NCBI GenBank assembly: GCA_964479045.1
Contig: CAYZJI010000001.1
Span: 350,322-414,321 of the forward strand
Direction of reading: 5' to 3'
Length of the DNA: 64,000 nucleotides
DNA from: 2-02-FULL-47-50 sp964479045
Lineage (GTDB): Bacteria; Pseudomonadota; Gammaproteobacteria; Eutrophobiales; Eutrophobiaceae
Part shown: piece by piece, positions 52,472 to 61,460 of the stretch
How positions within the stretch are numbered: the stretch's first letter is position 1
Layout of the letters: each line of letters starts with the position of its first letter
Position numbers and translations under genes: made by a program
The notes under the pieces: generated by a model
The model's database searches: none
What the model was told of the DNA's origin: nothing
The model's input: the letters and a program-made list of their open reading frames with translations, nothing else

Positions 52472-52946
52472 TTTTATCCAACCTCTTGATGAGTTTGTAA
52501 GAGCACGAAGCATCCACATCCTGCCGTGCGGAAACCACTTTCACATTCTGCCGCTGCACCAGTTCTCCGAGTGTCACGCCATTCAGAAATGTGGAAATCT
52601 GGTTGTTGAGGTCCGTCCATAAATCATGGGTGAGGCAGCGCAATTCGCCCTGGCAATTCTGCTGGCCGGCGCAGCGGGTGGCATCGACCGGTTCATCCAC
52701 GGCATCAATCACTTCCGCCACGGAAATTTCTCCCGCCGGTTTGTTCAGGCGATATCCGCCACCCGGGCCGCGGGCACTGTCCACCAGACCATTGCGGCGC
52801 AACTTGGCAAACAACTGTTCGAGATAGGACAGGGAAATATCCTGACGCTTGGCGATATCCGCCAGATTGACCGGACCTTTGGCATCGTGCAGAGCCAGAT
52901 CCAGCATTGCGGTGACGGCATAACGGCCTTTGGTGGTTAATTTCAT
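52455..52946 (-). CDS. iscR: Fe-S-sensing Rrf2-family regulator IscR
   Basis: IscR holds a [2Fe-2S] cluster and controls Fe-S assembly genes. The 163 residues have the winged helix (KGRYAVTAMLDLALHD, QDISLSYLEQLFAKLR) and the cluster ligands Cys92, Cys98, Cys104 and His107, at the same positions as in E. coli IscR. In E. coli it heads the isc operon; here it heads suf. A type 1 IscR site is 50 bp upstream, suggesting autorepression by the holo form. Confidence 0.95.
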   Translation of the reverse strand: MKLTTKGRYAVTAMLDLALHDAKGPVNLADIAKRQDISLSYLEQLFAKLRRNGLVDSARGPGGGYRLNKPAGEISVAEVIDAVDEPVDATRCAGQQNCQGELRCLTHDLWTDLNNQISTFLNGVTLGELVQRQNVKVVSARQDVDASCSYKLIKRLDKNASVH

Positions 52947-52995
52947 AGCAATTTCCGTTGGTTAGGGTGCCTCGAAACGGGGCGGCAACTCTCTC

Positions 52996-53020
52996 ATACC
53001 TAACTAATTCAGTCAAGTAA
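52996..53020 (-). promoter_or_regulatory. IscR type 1 binding site upstream of iscR
   Basis: Read on the minus strand, the 25-bp site (TTACTTGACTGAATTAG then TTAGGTAT) fits the published type 1 IscR consensus at about 23 of 25 positions. It includes a TTGACT -35-like hexamer. The distance to the iscR ATG is about 50 bp. Confidence 0.75.
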
Positions 53021-53160
53021 ATAACTTAGTGTTTTAGTAGGATATAAGACTGGAAAGTTCAAATCGACTGCCGTGAGCAGTGTTCTGAATATAACTTGTT
53101 GAAAATAAACAAGTCTCGCTAACCCTGAACACATAGGTCCAGTTCTGACTACAGCAGGTT

Positions 53161-54045
53161 TTAGGCGGCTTGTTTTACTTTCTGTGTTCCTATCAAACCT
53201 GTCGTGAGGCCGGTGCCGAGCAGGATGACAATCATCCCGGCAGTGATGCGTGGAGTGAGCGCTTCATCCAGCAGCCATACGCCGAAGAGAATCGCGAAGA
53301 CGGGAACGATGAAAGTTACGGTTGTGGCTGCAGTCGCACCAGCCTTGGCAATGAGATTGAAATACAGCACGAACGCGAATGCTGTACAGAGTACGGCAAG
53401 TCCCAGTCCACTGCTCCAGGCCAGCAGGGAAGGGTTTTGCTCCGGCAACAAAGGGATGGCGATGGGGAGTAATACCAGTGTTGCCGCAATCATGCTGCCC
53501 GCGGTGATCGCGCGGGCGGACACTCCGGAAAGTTTCTGCCGCGTGTAATTGGCTGCGATGCCGTAAGAGAGCGTGGCGGTGAGTGCCGCCACGATTGCCC
53601 AGCCCGTTCCCCCGGTCTTGAAAGATAATTGTCCCCAACCCAGCACGGCGACTCCTGCAAAGCCCAGTATGAGACCGAGTATTTGTGAACGGCGTAAGGA
53701 AATATTCAACACGAACGCCCCGATAATCGCGGTAAACAAGGGCGTGGTGGAATTCAGCAGAGAGGCAAAACCGGCTTCGACACTCAGCGTCGCATAAGCG
53801 AGCAGGGTAAACGGTAACGCACAATTGAAGACACCCACGATCAACATTGAATAGCGATGTTGAAAGATGGCTGAACGGATGTTCGTGTCCAGCAGCAGGG
53901 GCACAAGGCAAACAACAGAAACAGCGGTACGCAATAACACCAGCGGTGCCGGACCAAACTCCGGTGCGGCAATGCGCATGAACAGAAACGACGCACCCCA
54001 CAATGCGGCGAGCAGGATCAACCGGGAAAAATCAGAGGTGTGCAT
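53161..54045 (-). CDS. EamA/DMT-family transporter
   Basis: A 294-residue inner-membrane protein with ten hydrophobic helices in two EamA repeats, starting LILLAALWGASFLFMRIA, which is the typical N-terminus of drug/metabolite transporters. The substrate is unknown; relatives export amino acids or other metabolites. It lies between iscR (divergent control region) and cysE on the same strand, so cysteine or O-acetylserine export is a possible but unproven role. Confidence 0.88.
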   Translation of the reverse strand: MHTSDFSRLILLAALWGASFLFMRIAAPEFGPAPLVLLRTAVSVVCLVPLLLDTNIRSAIFQHRYSMLIVGVFNCALPFTLLAYATLSVEAGFASLLNSTTPLFTAIIGAFVLNISLRRSQILGLILGFAGVAVLGWGQLSFKTGGTGWAIVAALTATLSYGIAANYTRQKLSGVSARAITAGSMIAATLVLLPIAIPLLPEQNPSLLAWSSGLGLAVLCTAFAFVLYFNLIAKAGATAATTVTFIVPVFAILFGVWLLDEALTPRITAGMIVILLGTGLTTGLIGTQKVKQAA

Positions 54046-54073
54046 GGGAGTTGGGTGAATTGATAGGAGATCT

Positions 54074-54144
54074 TGTCATTTCGAGCGAAGCAAGAAATCT
54101 ATTGATCAATAACCGCCAGATTTCTCCCTGCGGTCGAAATGACA
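54074..54144. repeat. TGTCATTTCGA palindromic element, copy 2
   Basis: A 71-bp element with ends TGTCATTTCGA and TCGAAATGACA and the same inner GATTTCTCCCTGCGG block as the copy at 20398-20448. It lies between the EamA gene and cysE. Confidence 0.88.
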
Positions 54145-54197
54145 ATAAACTGACCTGGAAATTACAGGATAGATTTTTATTTATGATACAGAGTGAA

Positions 54198-54884
54198 TTA
54201 ATCTTTGCTTTTTTTCAACGCCTCCAGTTCTTCGTCCACTTTATGCATGTGGTCGAGAATGGAGTCGAGCGCGTTCTGGATCGGATCCGGCATGTCCTTG
54301 CGTTCGGCATAGGCTTCAAACCCGATCTTCTTCGCCATGGCTTCACGTTGTGCTGACTTTTCATCACCATTGGTTTTCATAACCACGTGTCCGGGCACGC
54401 CCACCACAGTCGCGCCCGGAGGAACGTCTTTGACGACCACGGCATTGCAACCTATACGCGCACCGGTGGCGATAGTGATCGGGCCAAGGATTTTAGCGCC
54501 AGCACCAATGACGACATTACTTTCCAGAGTGGGATGACGTTTGCCTTTTTGCCAGGTCGTGCCGCCCAGCGTCACGCCATGATAGAGCGAGCAGTCATCG
54601 CCAATTTCGGAGGTTTCACCAATGACGATACCCATGCCGTGATCAATGAAGAAACGGCGGCCGATTTTTGCGCCGGGATGGATTTCAATGCCGGTGATGA
54701 ACCGCGTGAAGTGTGCGGACAATCGCGCAAGGAAATGCAGTTTTTTGTTCCATAACCAGTGGTTGAAACGGTGCATGAGGATGGCCTGGAAACCGGGGCA
54801 GGTGAATATGGTTTCCAGTGTGGAACGCGCAGCCGGGTCACGTTCAAATACGACCTGGATTTCTTCTTTGATGGTTTCAAACAT
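54198..54884 (-). CDS. cysE: Serine O-acetyltransferase, short form
   Basis: CysE makes O-acetylserine, the precursor of cysteine. The 228 residues have the left-handed beta-helix of hexapeptide repeats (IHPGAKIGRRFFIDHGMGIVIG, VIGAGAKILGPITIATGARIG) with catalytic Asp/His in DHGMG. It lacks much of the N-terminal helical domain of the 273-residue E. coli enzyme, so it is the short class often found beside Fe-S assembly genes. Its place near suf fits a cysteine supply for SufS. Confidence 0.94.
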   Translation of the reverse strand: MFETIKEEIQVVFERDPAARSTLETIFTCPGFQAILMHRFNHWLWNKKLHFLARLSAHFTRFITGIEIHPGAKIGRRFFIDHGMGIVIGETSEIGDDCSLYHGVTLGGTTWQKGKRHPTLESNVVIGAGAKILGPITIATGARIGCNAVVVKDVPPGATVVGVPGHVVMKTNGDEKSAQREAMAKKIGFEAYAERKDMPDPIQNALDSILDHMHKVDEELEALKKSKD

Positions 54885-54948
54885 AATACGGTTGCTCTTC
54901 GAGCATCTTGATTTATTGGATTCTGGATCAAGTCCGGAATGACAAGGT

Positions 54949-57714
54949 TCAGTTTACCAGTTCAGCAATACGTTTGCGCTGCCCTTCAAGTTTTACAATG
55001 GTTGCCTGGATGTCCTGCAATCGTTCACGTTCTTTCTGCACGACATCGGCAGGCGCACGATCCACAAAGCTTTTGTTTTCGAGCTTGCCTGCAATCCGCT
55101 GCTGTTCATTATGCAAACGGCTGATTTCCTTGTTGAGCCGTTCCAGTTCAGCTTTGGGATCAATCAGATCAGCAAGCGGAACCAGCACGGTCATGTTGCC
55201 GGCCAAAGCGAGCACCGCATCGGCCGGAGCTGAAGTGATCCGGGTGATGCCCGAAATCCGTGCCAGGTTTTTCAGGTGTGCATCATGTTCGTGCAGCCAG
55301 GTATTTTCCTGTTCCGTGCCACCCATGACCTGCACGGCCAGTGGCTTGCCCGGCGCGATGTCACGTTCAGCCCGGATACGGCGCACACCGAGTATGAATG
55401 CCTTGAGCCAGTTGACTTCGGCTACCGTACTGACATCCGTCTCTATCTCATTCGTGAGTGGATACGATTGCAACATGATCGTTTTATCACCTTTGTTGAT
55501 CATGGAGGCGACCCGATGCCAGAGTTCTTCCGTAATAAACGGGATAAACGGGTGCATGAGGCGCAGCAGAATTTCCAGCACATTAATTAATGTATAAAGC
55601 GTGCCGCGTTTGACTGGTTCCGGTGCGGCAGGATCGGTGAGTGTTGTTTTGGAGAGTTCCAGATACCAGTCGCAGTATTCATCCCAGGTGAATTCATGCA
55701 GGGCCTGTGATGCGAGATCAAAACGATAACCGTTAATACCGCGCGTGACGTCATCAATCGCTTGCGCGAGGCGTGTATTGATCCAGCGTTCTGCCAGTCC
55801 GAATTCCTTGGGCCCGTTATTAATGTCAATCGTCTGTGCTTCGACACTCATCATCACATAACGGGTGGCGTTCCAGAGCTTGTTGCAAAAATTACGATAA
55901 CCCCCGATACGTCCCACATCAAAACGGATGTCACGGCCCTGCGTGGCCAATGATGCAAAGGTCATGCGCAGTGAGTCCGTGCCGTAAGCCGCAATGCCGT
56001 CCGGAAACTGTTTGCGTGTGGCCTTTTCGATCTTTGGTGCATCCTGTGGGCGCATCAGACCGGTGGTGCGTTTTTTAACCAGGCTTTCCAGATCGATGCC
56101 GTCAATCAGATCCAGCGGATCGAGGATATTGCCCTTGGACTTGGACATTTTCTGGCCTTCGTTGTCGCGCACCAGTCCATGCACGTAAACTTCGTGGAAC
56201 GGGACGTCCCCCGCGAATTTCAGGCCCATCATAATCATGCGGGCGACCCAGAAAAAAATAATATCGAAGCCGGTCACCAGTACGCTGGTGGGATAAAATG
56301 TTTTGAGTTCCGGTGTCTGTTCCGGCCAGTCCAGTGTGGAGAACGGCCACAGGGCAGACGAAAACCAAGTATCGAGTACATCTTCATCCTGCTTCAGTTG
56401 CACATCATTGCCCAGTTTTTCACGCTGGCGAATTTCACTTTCCGATTCGCCCACATAAATTTTGCCATTCGGGTCATACCACGCCGGGATTTGATGGCCC
56501 CACCAGAGCTGCCGGGAAATGCACCAGTCCTGGATATTGCGCATCCATTCATAATAGGTCCTGGACCAGTTTTCCGGGATGAATCTGATGCGGCCATCTT
56601 CCACGGCCTTGATGGCCGGTTCCGCCAGTGGTGCGATGCGTACATACCATTGATCAGTAAGGTAAGGTTCGATCACGGCATTCGAACGATCACCGCGTGG
56701 CACCATCAGTTTATGTGGTTCGGTTTTTTCCAAAAGATTTGCAGCCTCCAGATCGGCGACGATTTTTTTGCGGGCCTTGAACCGATCCATGCTTCGGTAT
56801 GCGGCTGGTGCATCTGAATTAATGGCCGCATCGATCGTGAATATATTAATGAGTGGCAGATTATGCCGCTGGCCCACGGCATAGTCATTGAAATCATGCG
56901 CAGGGGTGATCTTCACACAGCCGGTACCGAATTCCGGATCGACATATTCATCGGCGATGATCGGTATGACGCGATCCGTTAACGGCAGTTTGATTTGTTT
57001 GCCGATGAGTTTTTTATAACGTTCATCGTCGGGATGCACGGCCACGGCCGCATCACCCAGCATGGTTTCCGGGCGGGTGGTGGCGACGATTAAATGTCCG
57101 CTGCCATCGGCCAATGGATAACGGATGTGCCATAGACTGCCGTTTTCTTCCTCGGAAATGACTTCAAGGTCGGAAATGGCGGTATGCAGCACCGGGTCCC
57201 AGTTCACGAGACGTTTGCCGCGATAGATCAAACCTTCGTTGTAGAGATCGATAAAAACTTTTTGTACGGCCTTGGACAAACCTTCATCCATGGTGAAGCG
57301 TTCACGTGACCAGTCCATGGAGGTACCGAGCCTGCGCAACTGCCGCGTGATGGTGCTGCCGGATTCCTGTTTCCAGTCCCAGACTTTTTCCACGAATTTT
57401 TCACGGCCCAGATCATGCCGGGAGATTTTCTGTTGTTCGAGCTGGCGTTCCACCACCATCTGTGTCGCAATACCGGCATGATCGGTGCCGCATTGCCAGA
57501 GGGTGTTGTCGCCCTTCATCCGGTGATAGCGGATCAGGATATCCATCAGGGTATGTTGGAAGGCGTGACCCATATGCAGGCTGCCGGTGACGTTCGGCGG
57601 CGGCAGCATGATGCAGTAACCCGCACCCTTACCGGAAGGAGCAAAATACCGGTTCTGCTCCCAGTCCTGATACAGGCGGGTTTCTATGCTTTGCGGGTCG
57701 TAGGTTTTTTCCAT
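54949..57714 (-). CDS. valS: Valyl-tRNA synthetase
   Basis: ValS charges tRNA-Val and edits Thr. The 921 residues contain the class I signatures HMGH (in NVTGSLHMGHAFQH) and KMSKS (GQKMSKSKGNIL), the editing domain, and a C-terminal coiled coil ending KLEGQRKRIAELVN that grips tRNA. ATG 57714 is chosen (MEKTYDPQSIETRLYQDWE). The pepA-holC-x-valS order is as in Pseudomonas. Confidence 0.97.
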   Translation of the reverse strand: MEKTYDPQSIETRLYQDWEQNRYFAPSGKGAGYCIMLPPPNVTGSLHMGHAFQHTLMDILIRYHRMKGDNTLWQCGTDHAGIATQMVVERQLEQQKISRHDLGREKFVEKVWDWKQESGSTITRQLRRLGTSMDWSRERFTMDEGLSKAVQKVFIDLYNEGLIYRGKRLVNWDPVLHTAISDLEVISEEENGSLWHIRYPLADGSGHLIVATTRPETMLGDAAVAVHPDDERYKKLIGKQIKLPLTDRVIPIIADEYVDPEFGTGCVKITPAHDFNDYAVGQRHNLPLINIFTIDAAINSDAPAAYRSMDRFKARKKIVADLEAANLLEKTEPHKLMVPRGDRSNAVIEPYLTDQWYVRIAPLAEPAIKAVEDGRIRFIPENWSRTYYEWMRNIQDWCISRQLWWGHQIPAWYDPNGKIYVGESESEIRQREKLGNDVQLKQDEDVLDTWFSSALWPFSTLDWPEQTPELKTFYPTSVLVTGFDIIFFWVARMIMMGLKFAGDVPFHEVYVHGLVRDNEGQKMSKSKGNILDPLDLIDGIDLESLVKKRTTGLMRPQDAPKIEKATRKQFPDGIAAYGTDSLRMTFASLATQGRDIRFDVGRIGGYRNFCNKLWNATRYVMMSVEAQTIDINNGPKEFGLAERWINTRLAQAIDDVTRGINGYRFDLASQALHEFTWDEYCDWYLELSKTTLTDPAAPEPVKRGTLYTLINVLEILLRLMHPFIPFITEELWHRVASMINKGDKTIMLQSYPLTNEIETDVSTVAEVNWLKAFILGVRRIRAERDIAPGKPLAVQVMGGTEQENTWLHEHDAHLKNLARISGITRITSAPADAVLALAGNMTVLVPLADLIDPKAELERLNKEISRLHNEQQRIAGKLENKSFVDRAPADVVQKERERLQDIQATIVKLEGQRKRIAELVN

Positions 57715-57729
57715 TATTGATTTACTTTC

Positions 57730-57758
57730 TGTCATTTCGAGTGCACAGAGAAATGACA
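57730..57758. repeat. TGTCATTTCGA element, short copy
   Basis: A 29-bp palindrome-like sequence, TGTCATTTCGAGTGC then ACAGAGAAATGACA, lies in the 5' leader of valS. Confidence 0.7.
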
Positions 57759-57833
57759 AGAATTAAATATTCGAAAACTCTGAAAGTGCGGCATTATGCC
57801 AGCAAAGCAGGGAGATCACAGCACCCGCCGGAG

Positions 57834-58253
57834 TCACGAGGATGTTTTATCCTCCGGTCTGGAAGGGTTGCTGCCGGTGATTTTGCTTTCCAGTTGGGAT
57901 TTGATTTCAGTAATGATGCTGTCCTTGATGGCGTCCTTGAGAATGTTGACCAGAGCGTCCAGTTCGCCGGTGAGCTTGTCTTCAAGATTGACAATAAGCT
58001 CCTGTAATTGCGCTTCACTGATATTCGGTACAGCAGGAGGATTTTGAAAGACATCTGGGACTTCATCCTCTTCTTCCAGATAAATTTCGTCCGGGTCAAC
58101 TTCATCATCCAGCACAGGTATGGCCGGATGGGTGTTGATGGTCACTTCCTTGTCGGCCAGCAGATTTTCCAGTTCTTCAATTGAACTGTGCAGTTCGATG
58201 TCCTCAACGGTTGGGGCACCCGCTTTCGGATGACCTGATTTAGGCGTCGTCAT
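57834..58253 (-). CDS. Acidic helical protein encoded between holC and valS
   Basis: A 139-residue acidic protein. The N-terminal half is Pro/Glu/Asp-rich and probably disordered (DDEVDPDEIYLEEEDEVPD). The C-terminal half is a predicted amphipathic helix (SEAQLQELIVNLEDKLTGEL, then a stretch rich in Ile/Leu/Lys). A gene in this position occurs in Pseudomonas too, without known function. ATG 58253 overlaps the holC end by 14 nt. It may interact with the clamp loader or the synthetase, which is speculation. Confidence 0.75.
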   Translation of the reverse strand: MTTPKSGHPKAGAPTVEDIELHSSIEELENLLADKEVTINTHPAIPVLDDEVDPDEIYLEEEDEVPDVFQNPPAVPNISEAQLQELIVNLEDKLTGELDALVNILKDAIKDSIITEIKSQLESKITGSNPSRPEDKTSS

Positions 58254-58683
58254 AATTTCTGTCGATATCGTGTTTGTGCAATTCACAGCCACGATCACGA
58301 TAACGCTTGTAACGGTCACGCGCCAGTACCCGTTCATCTTCATTGCCGGCAACAATCTCGACTATCCTTTCGTACCGTTCCATGTTGTCGGGAACGTCCG
58401 GCGTCAGATTGATCAGGGTATTGAAGTGACCTGCAGCATTATCCTGCCAGCCAATGACTACCGGGACAATTTCAGCGTCACTACTATTGTTCAAGGCGTG
58501 TGGCACAAAGCTGATATCACTGAACATCCACAACAGGTCATCAAGTTGCAAGGCCGCTTCACGCGTGCCGGATTGTATATAAACCCGGTTGCCGGCGAGC
58601 CAGGCCTTTTGTGCTATCGAACAGGCAAAACGATCACGGCCGCTGTTTTCATTTAACACATAAAAGTCGACCCGCTGTGACAT
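58240..58683 (-). CDS. holC: DNA polymerase III chi subunit
   Basis: HolC joins the clamp loader to single-strand binding protein. The 147 residues begin SQRVDFYVLNENSGRDRFACSIAQKAW and include SFVPHALNN, typical of chi. It lies 28 nt after pepA, as in many Gammaproteobacteria including E. coli. Confidence 0.9.
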   Translation of the reverse strand: MSQRVDFYVLNENSGRDRFACSIAQKAWLAGNRVYIQSGTREAALQLDDLLWMFSDISFVPHALNNSSDAEIVPVVIGWQDNAAGHFNTLINLTPDVPDNMERYERIVEIVAGNEDERVLARDRYKRYRDRGCELHKHDIDRNYDDA

Positions 58684-58711
58684 ACATTTTTAATTATGAG
58701 ACAGGTTCATA

Positions 58712-60202
58712 TTATTTGCAGCGATCCAGCAGATATTGGGTCAACAAAGGTACCGGTCGGCCGGTGGCCCCCTTGTTTTTACCGCCGGTCCAGGCGGTGC
58801 CGGCGATATCCAGATGCGCCCAGTGATATTTTTCCGTGAAACGCGACAGAAAACAGGCGGCGGTAATCGTGCCTGCTTCCTTGCCGCCAATATTGGCCAT
58901 GTCCGCAAAAGGACTCTGCAGTTGTTTGTTGTATTCTTCCCATAGCGGCAGTTGCCAGGCACGATCCCCTGCCGTTTCCCCGGCATTGAGCAATTCTTTT
59001 GCCAGGGGATTATGATTACTCAGCAGTCCGGAAGCATGGTTCCCTAAAGCCACAACACAGGCGCCGGTCAACGTGGCAATATCGACAACCGCTTCCGGAT
59101 TGAAGCGCTCTGTGTAGGTCAGTGCATCGCACAGGATCAAACGGCCTTCGGCATCCGTGTTCAGAATTTCCACCGTCTGGCCGGACATGCTTTTAATAAT
59201 GTCACCCGGTTTGGTGGCCTTACCGCCCGGCATGTTTTCCGTGGCGGGAATGACGCCCACCACATTTATTGGCAATTCCATCTCGGCCACAGCCAGCAGT
59301 GTTCCGAGCACGCTGGCGGCGCCACACATGTCAAACTTCATTTCATCCATCGCAGCGGCGGGCTTGATGGATATGCCGCCGGTATCAAAGGTCACACCCT
59401 TGCCGACCAGTACATAGGGTTTCGCCTCTTTTTTACTGCCCTTGTATTCCAGCGTGATCAGCTTTGCCGGCTCAACACTGCCGCGGGAGACAGACAACAG
59501 GGTATTCATGCCGAGTTTGGTCATGGCCTCTTCATCCAGCACGGTAACCTTGATGGATTTGTAGGTTTTCCCCAGTTGTCTGGCCTGCTCTGCAAGGTGT
59601 GTGGGTGTGCAGATGTTGGCCGGACGGTTGGCCAGATCACGGGTCAGTTTGATGCCTTTCATGATGGCCGTACTGTGCTTGACCGCGAGTTCTCCTGCCG
59701 TGAGCTCCTTGCGGGTGGGCACGGTCAGGACCAGTTTCTTGATTTCGCGCCGGTTGGGTTTGTTTCTGGTTTTGAATTCATTGAACTGATAAAGCGTGGA
59801 TTCCGTGACTTCAACGGCCTGCCGTACTTTCCAGTAATGATCACGGTTCTTGATATTGAGTTCGGAGAGATAACTGACGGCCTCCATGGCGCCGGTATTG
59901 CTCAACTGGCGGGCGGCGTTGGCGATAATCGTGCGGTACTGACTGTCATTCAGATCGCGTTCCCGGCCACAGCCAATCAGCAGTACCCGATCCGCGAGCA
60001 GTCCCGGTACATTGTGTAATAACAGGTACTGGCCGGCTTTGCCTTCCATGTCACCACGCCGCAGAAGATTGGAAAGAAATTTCTTGCTGACGGTATCAAT
60101 TTCCTTGGCCGCGGGTGTCAGCTTGCGGGGTTCAAAAATACCCACGATGAGACAGGCCGTCCGCTGTTTTTCGGGATTACCGCTTTTTATCAGGAAGTCC
60201 AT
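58712..60202 (-). CDS. pepA: Leucyl aminopeptidase (M17)
   Basis: PepA is a dinuclear-metal aminopeptidase; in E. coli it also binds DNA in Xer recombination and carAB control. The 496 residues include the metal-binding VGKGVTFDTGGISIKP, DMCGAASVLG and the family signature NTDAEGRLILCDAL. It is divergent from lptF, with 154 bp between. Confidence 0.96.
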   Translation of the reverse strand: MDFLIKSGNPEKQRTACLIVGIFEPRKLTPAAKEIDTVSKKFLSNLLRRGDMEGKAGQYLLLHNVPGLLADRVLLIGCGRERDLNDSQYRTIIANAARQLSNTGAMEAVSYLSELNIKNRDHYWKVRQAVEVTESTLYQFNEFKTRNKPNRREIKKLVLTVPTRKELTAGELAVKHSTAIMKGIKLTRDLANRPANICTPTHLAEQARQLGKTYKSIKVTVLDEEAMTKLGMNTLLSVSRGSVEPAKLITLEYKGSKKEAKPYVLVGKGVTFDTGGISIKPAAAMDEMKFDMCGAASVLGTLLAVAEMELPINVVGVIPATENMPGGKATKPGDIIKSMSGQTVEILNTDAEGRLILCDALTYTERFNPEAVVDIATLTGACVVALGNHASGLLSNHNPLAKELLNAGETAGDRAWQLPLWEEYNKQLQSPFADMANIGGKEAGTITAACFLSRFTEKYHWAHLDIAGTAWTGGKNKGATGRPVPLLTQYLLDRCK

Positions 60203-60356
60203 GCTTACCTCTTTGATTCTTAATTAAATTTCCGGTGTTTCTTGTTATTATTCTGCAAATACCGGCCAGACCTCGCAGGAATGGCTGTTTCAGCAAGTTT
60301 ATTCATTTATAGTGGCTGACGCAAAGGCCGTTCTGATAAAGGGAGTGCACACCAGT

Positions 60357-61460
60357 TTGATCATTGAACGTTACATCTATCGGGAGATCCTGCAGCGTCT
60401 GTTATGGATAGCAGGCCTGCTGTTGCTGATTCTTGCCACACACAAGTTTGTTGAGTATCTTGCCGATGCCGCCGCCGGCAAGATCCCCCCCGCCTATGTA
60501 TTCAAATTCCTGTTTCTGAAATTGCTGTCTGCACAACCTGAGGTCCTGCCACTGGTGCTGTTTCTGGCGGTGGTGCTCGCTTTTGCGCGGTTGAACCAGG
60601 ACAACGAACTCGCCGTGCTCGCGGCGGCGGGTGTGGGCAAACCTGACCAGATTAAAATGGTTACTAGATTTTCCATTGTGTTTGCATTGTTGCTGGGTAT
60701 TGTTGCGTTCATGGCTGCGCCCTGGGCCAAACTGACCACCGGTAAGCTCAAGTCCCAGGCGTGGCAGGAAGCCAGTATCAGTGGCCTGAGCGCGGGGAAA
60801 TTCAAGGAACTGAGCAAGGGCCGCAGTGTGGTATACATCGAAAATTACTCCAAAGAAGCCGGCGTGATGGAGAATGTGTTTCTGCAGATACAGGACAAGG
60901 CAAAAAACAGTGTGTTGAAATCCGATTCGGCTTACTTTGAGGTGGACAAGGATTCCGGCAACCGGTTTATCGTATTTGAAAATGGCCGCCGTTATCTGGG
61001 GAACCCCGGCGCAAAAAATTATCAGATCACGGAATACAGGAAGTATTCAGCACTGCTGGAACTCAATGATGAAACCAGTGAATTTACCAGCCCCGAGTCT
61101 GCCACTACCACCACCCTGATATTGTCTACCCGGCCTGAACACCGGGCGGAACTGCAATGGCGAATCTCTTCCGTGCTGGCGTGCATCGTACTGGCGGTGT
61201 TTGGCGTGTTGCTGAACCAGTATCCATTCGGGCAGAAACCGTTCGCATTATTGCTGTCCGGCATTCTGATTTACTTTATTTATAACAATCTGCTCGGTAT
61301 TTCCCGCACACTGGTGGAGCAGGCAAAACTGACACCCTGGATAGGTCTGTGGTGGGTACATGGACTTCTGATCCTGATCCTGCTGGGCATTTATCATTAT
61401 TCTTTACTGCAGCAGAAACTCAGAACAATCACGATCCGAAAGTCCAGGGACACCGCATGA
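60357..61460 (+). CDS. lptF: LPS export ABC transporter permease LptF
   Basis: LptF pairs with LptG and LptB to extract LPS from the inner membrane. With TTG 60357 as start the protein has 367 residues, against 366 in E. coli, and begins IIERYIYREILQRLLWI like the family; AAGGGAG lies 11 nt upstream. GTG 60312 and GTG 60345 are alternatives. Three membrane helices at each end flank a periplasmic beta-jellyroll domain. It overlaps lptG by 4 nt. Confidence 0.95.
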   Translation: MIIERYIYREILQRLLWIAGLLLLILATHKFVEYLADAAAGKIPPAYVFKFLFLKLLSAQPEVLPLVLFLAVVLAFARLNQDNELAVLAAAGVGKPDQIKMVTRFSIVFALLLGIVAFMAAPWAKLTTGKLKSQAWQEASISGLSAGKFKELSKGRSVVYIENYSKEAGVMENVFLQIQDKAKNSVLKSDSAYFEVDKDSGNRFIVFENGRRYLGNPGAKNYQITEYRKYSALLELNDETSEFTSPESATTTTLILSTRPEHRAELQWRISSVLACIVLAVFGVLLNQYPFGQKPFALLLSGILIYFIYNNLLGISRTLVEQAKLTPWIGLWWVHGLLILILLGIYHYSLLQQKLRTITIRKSRDTA

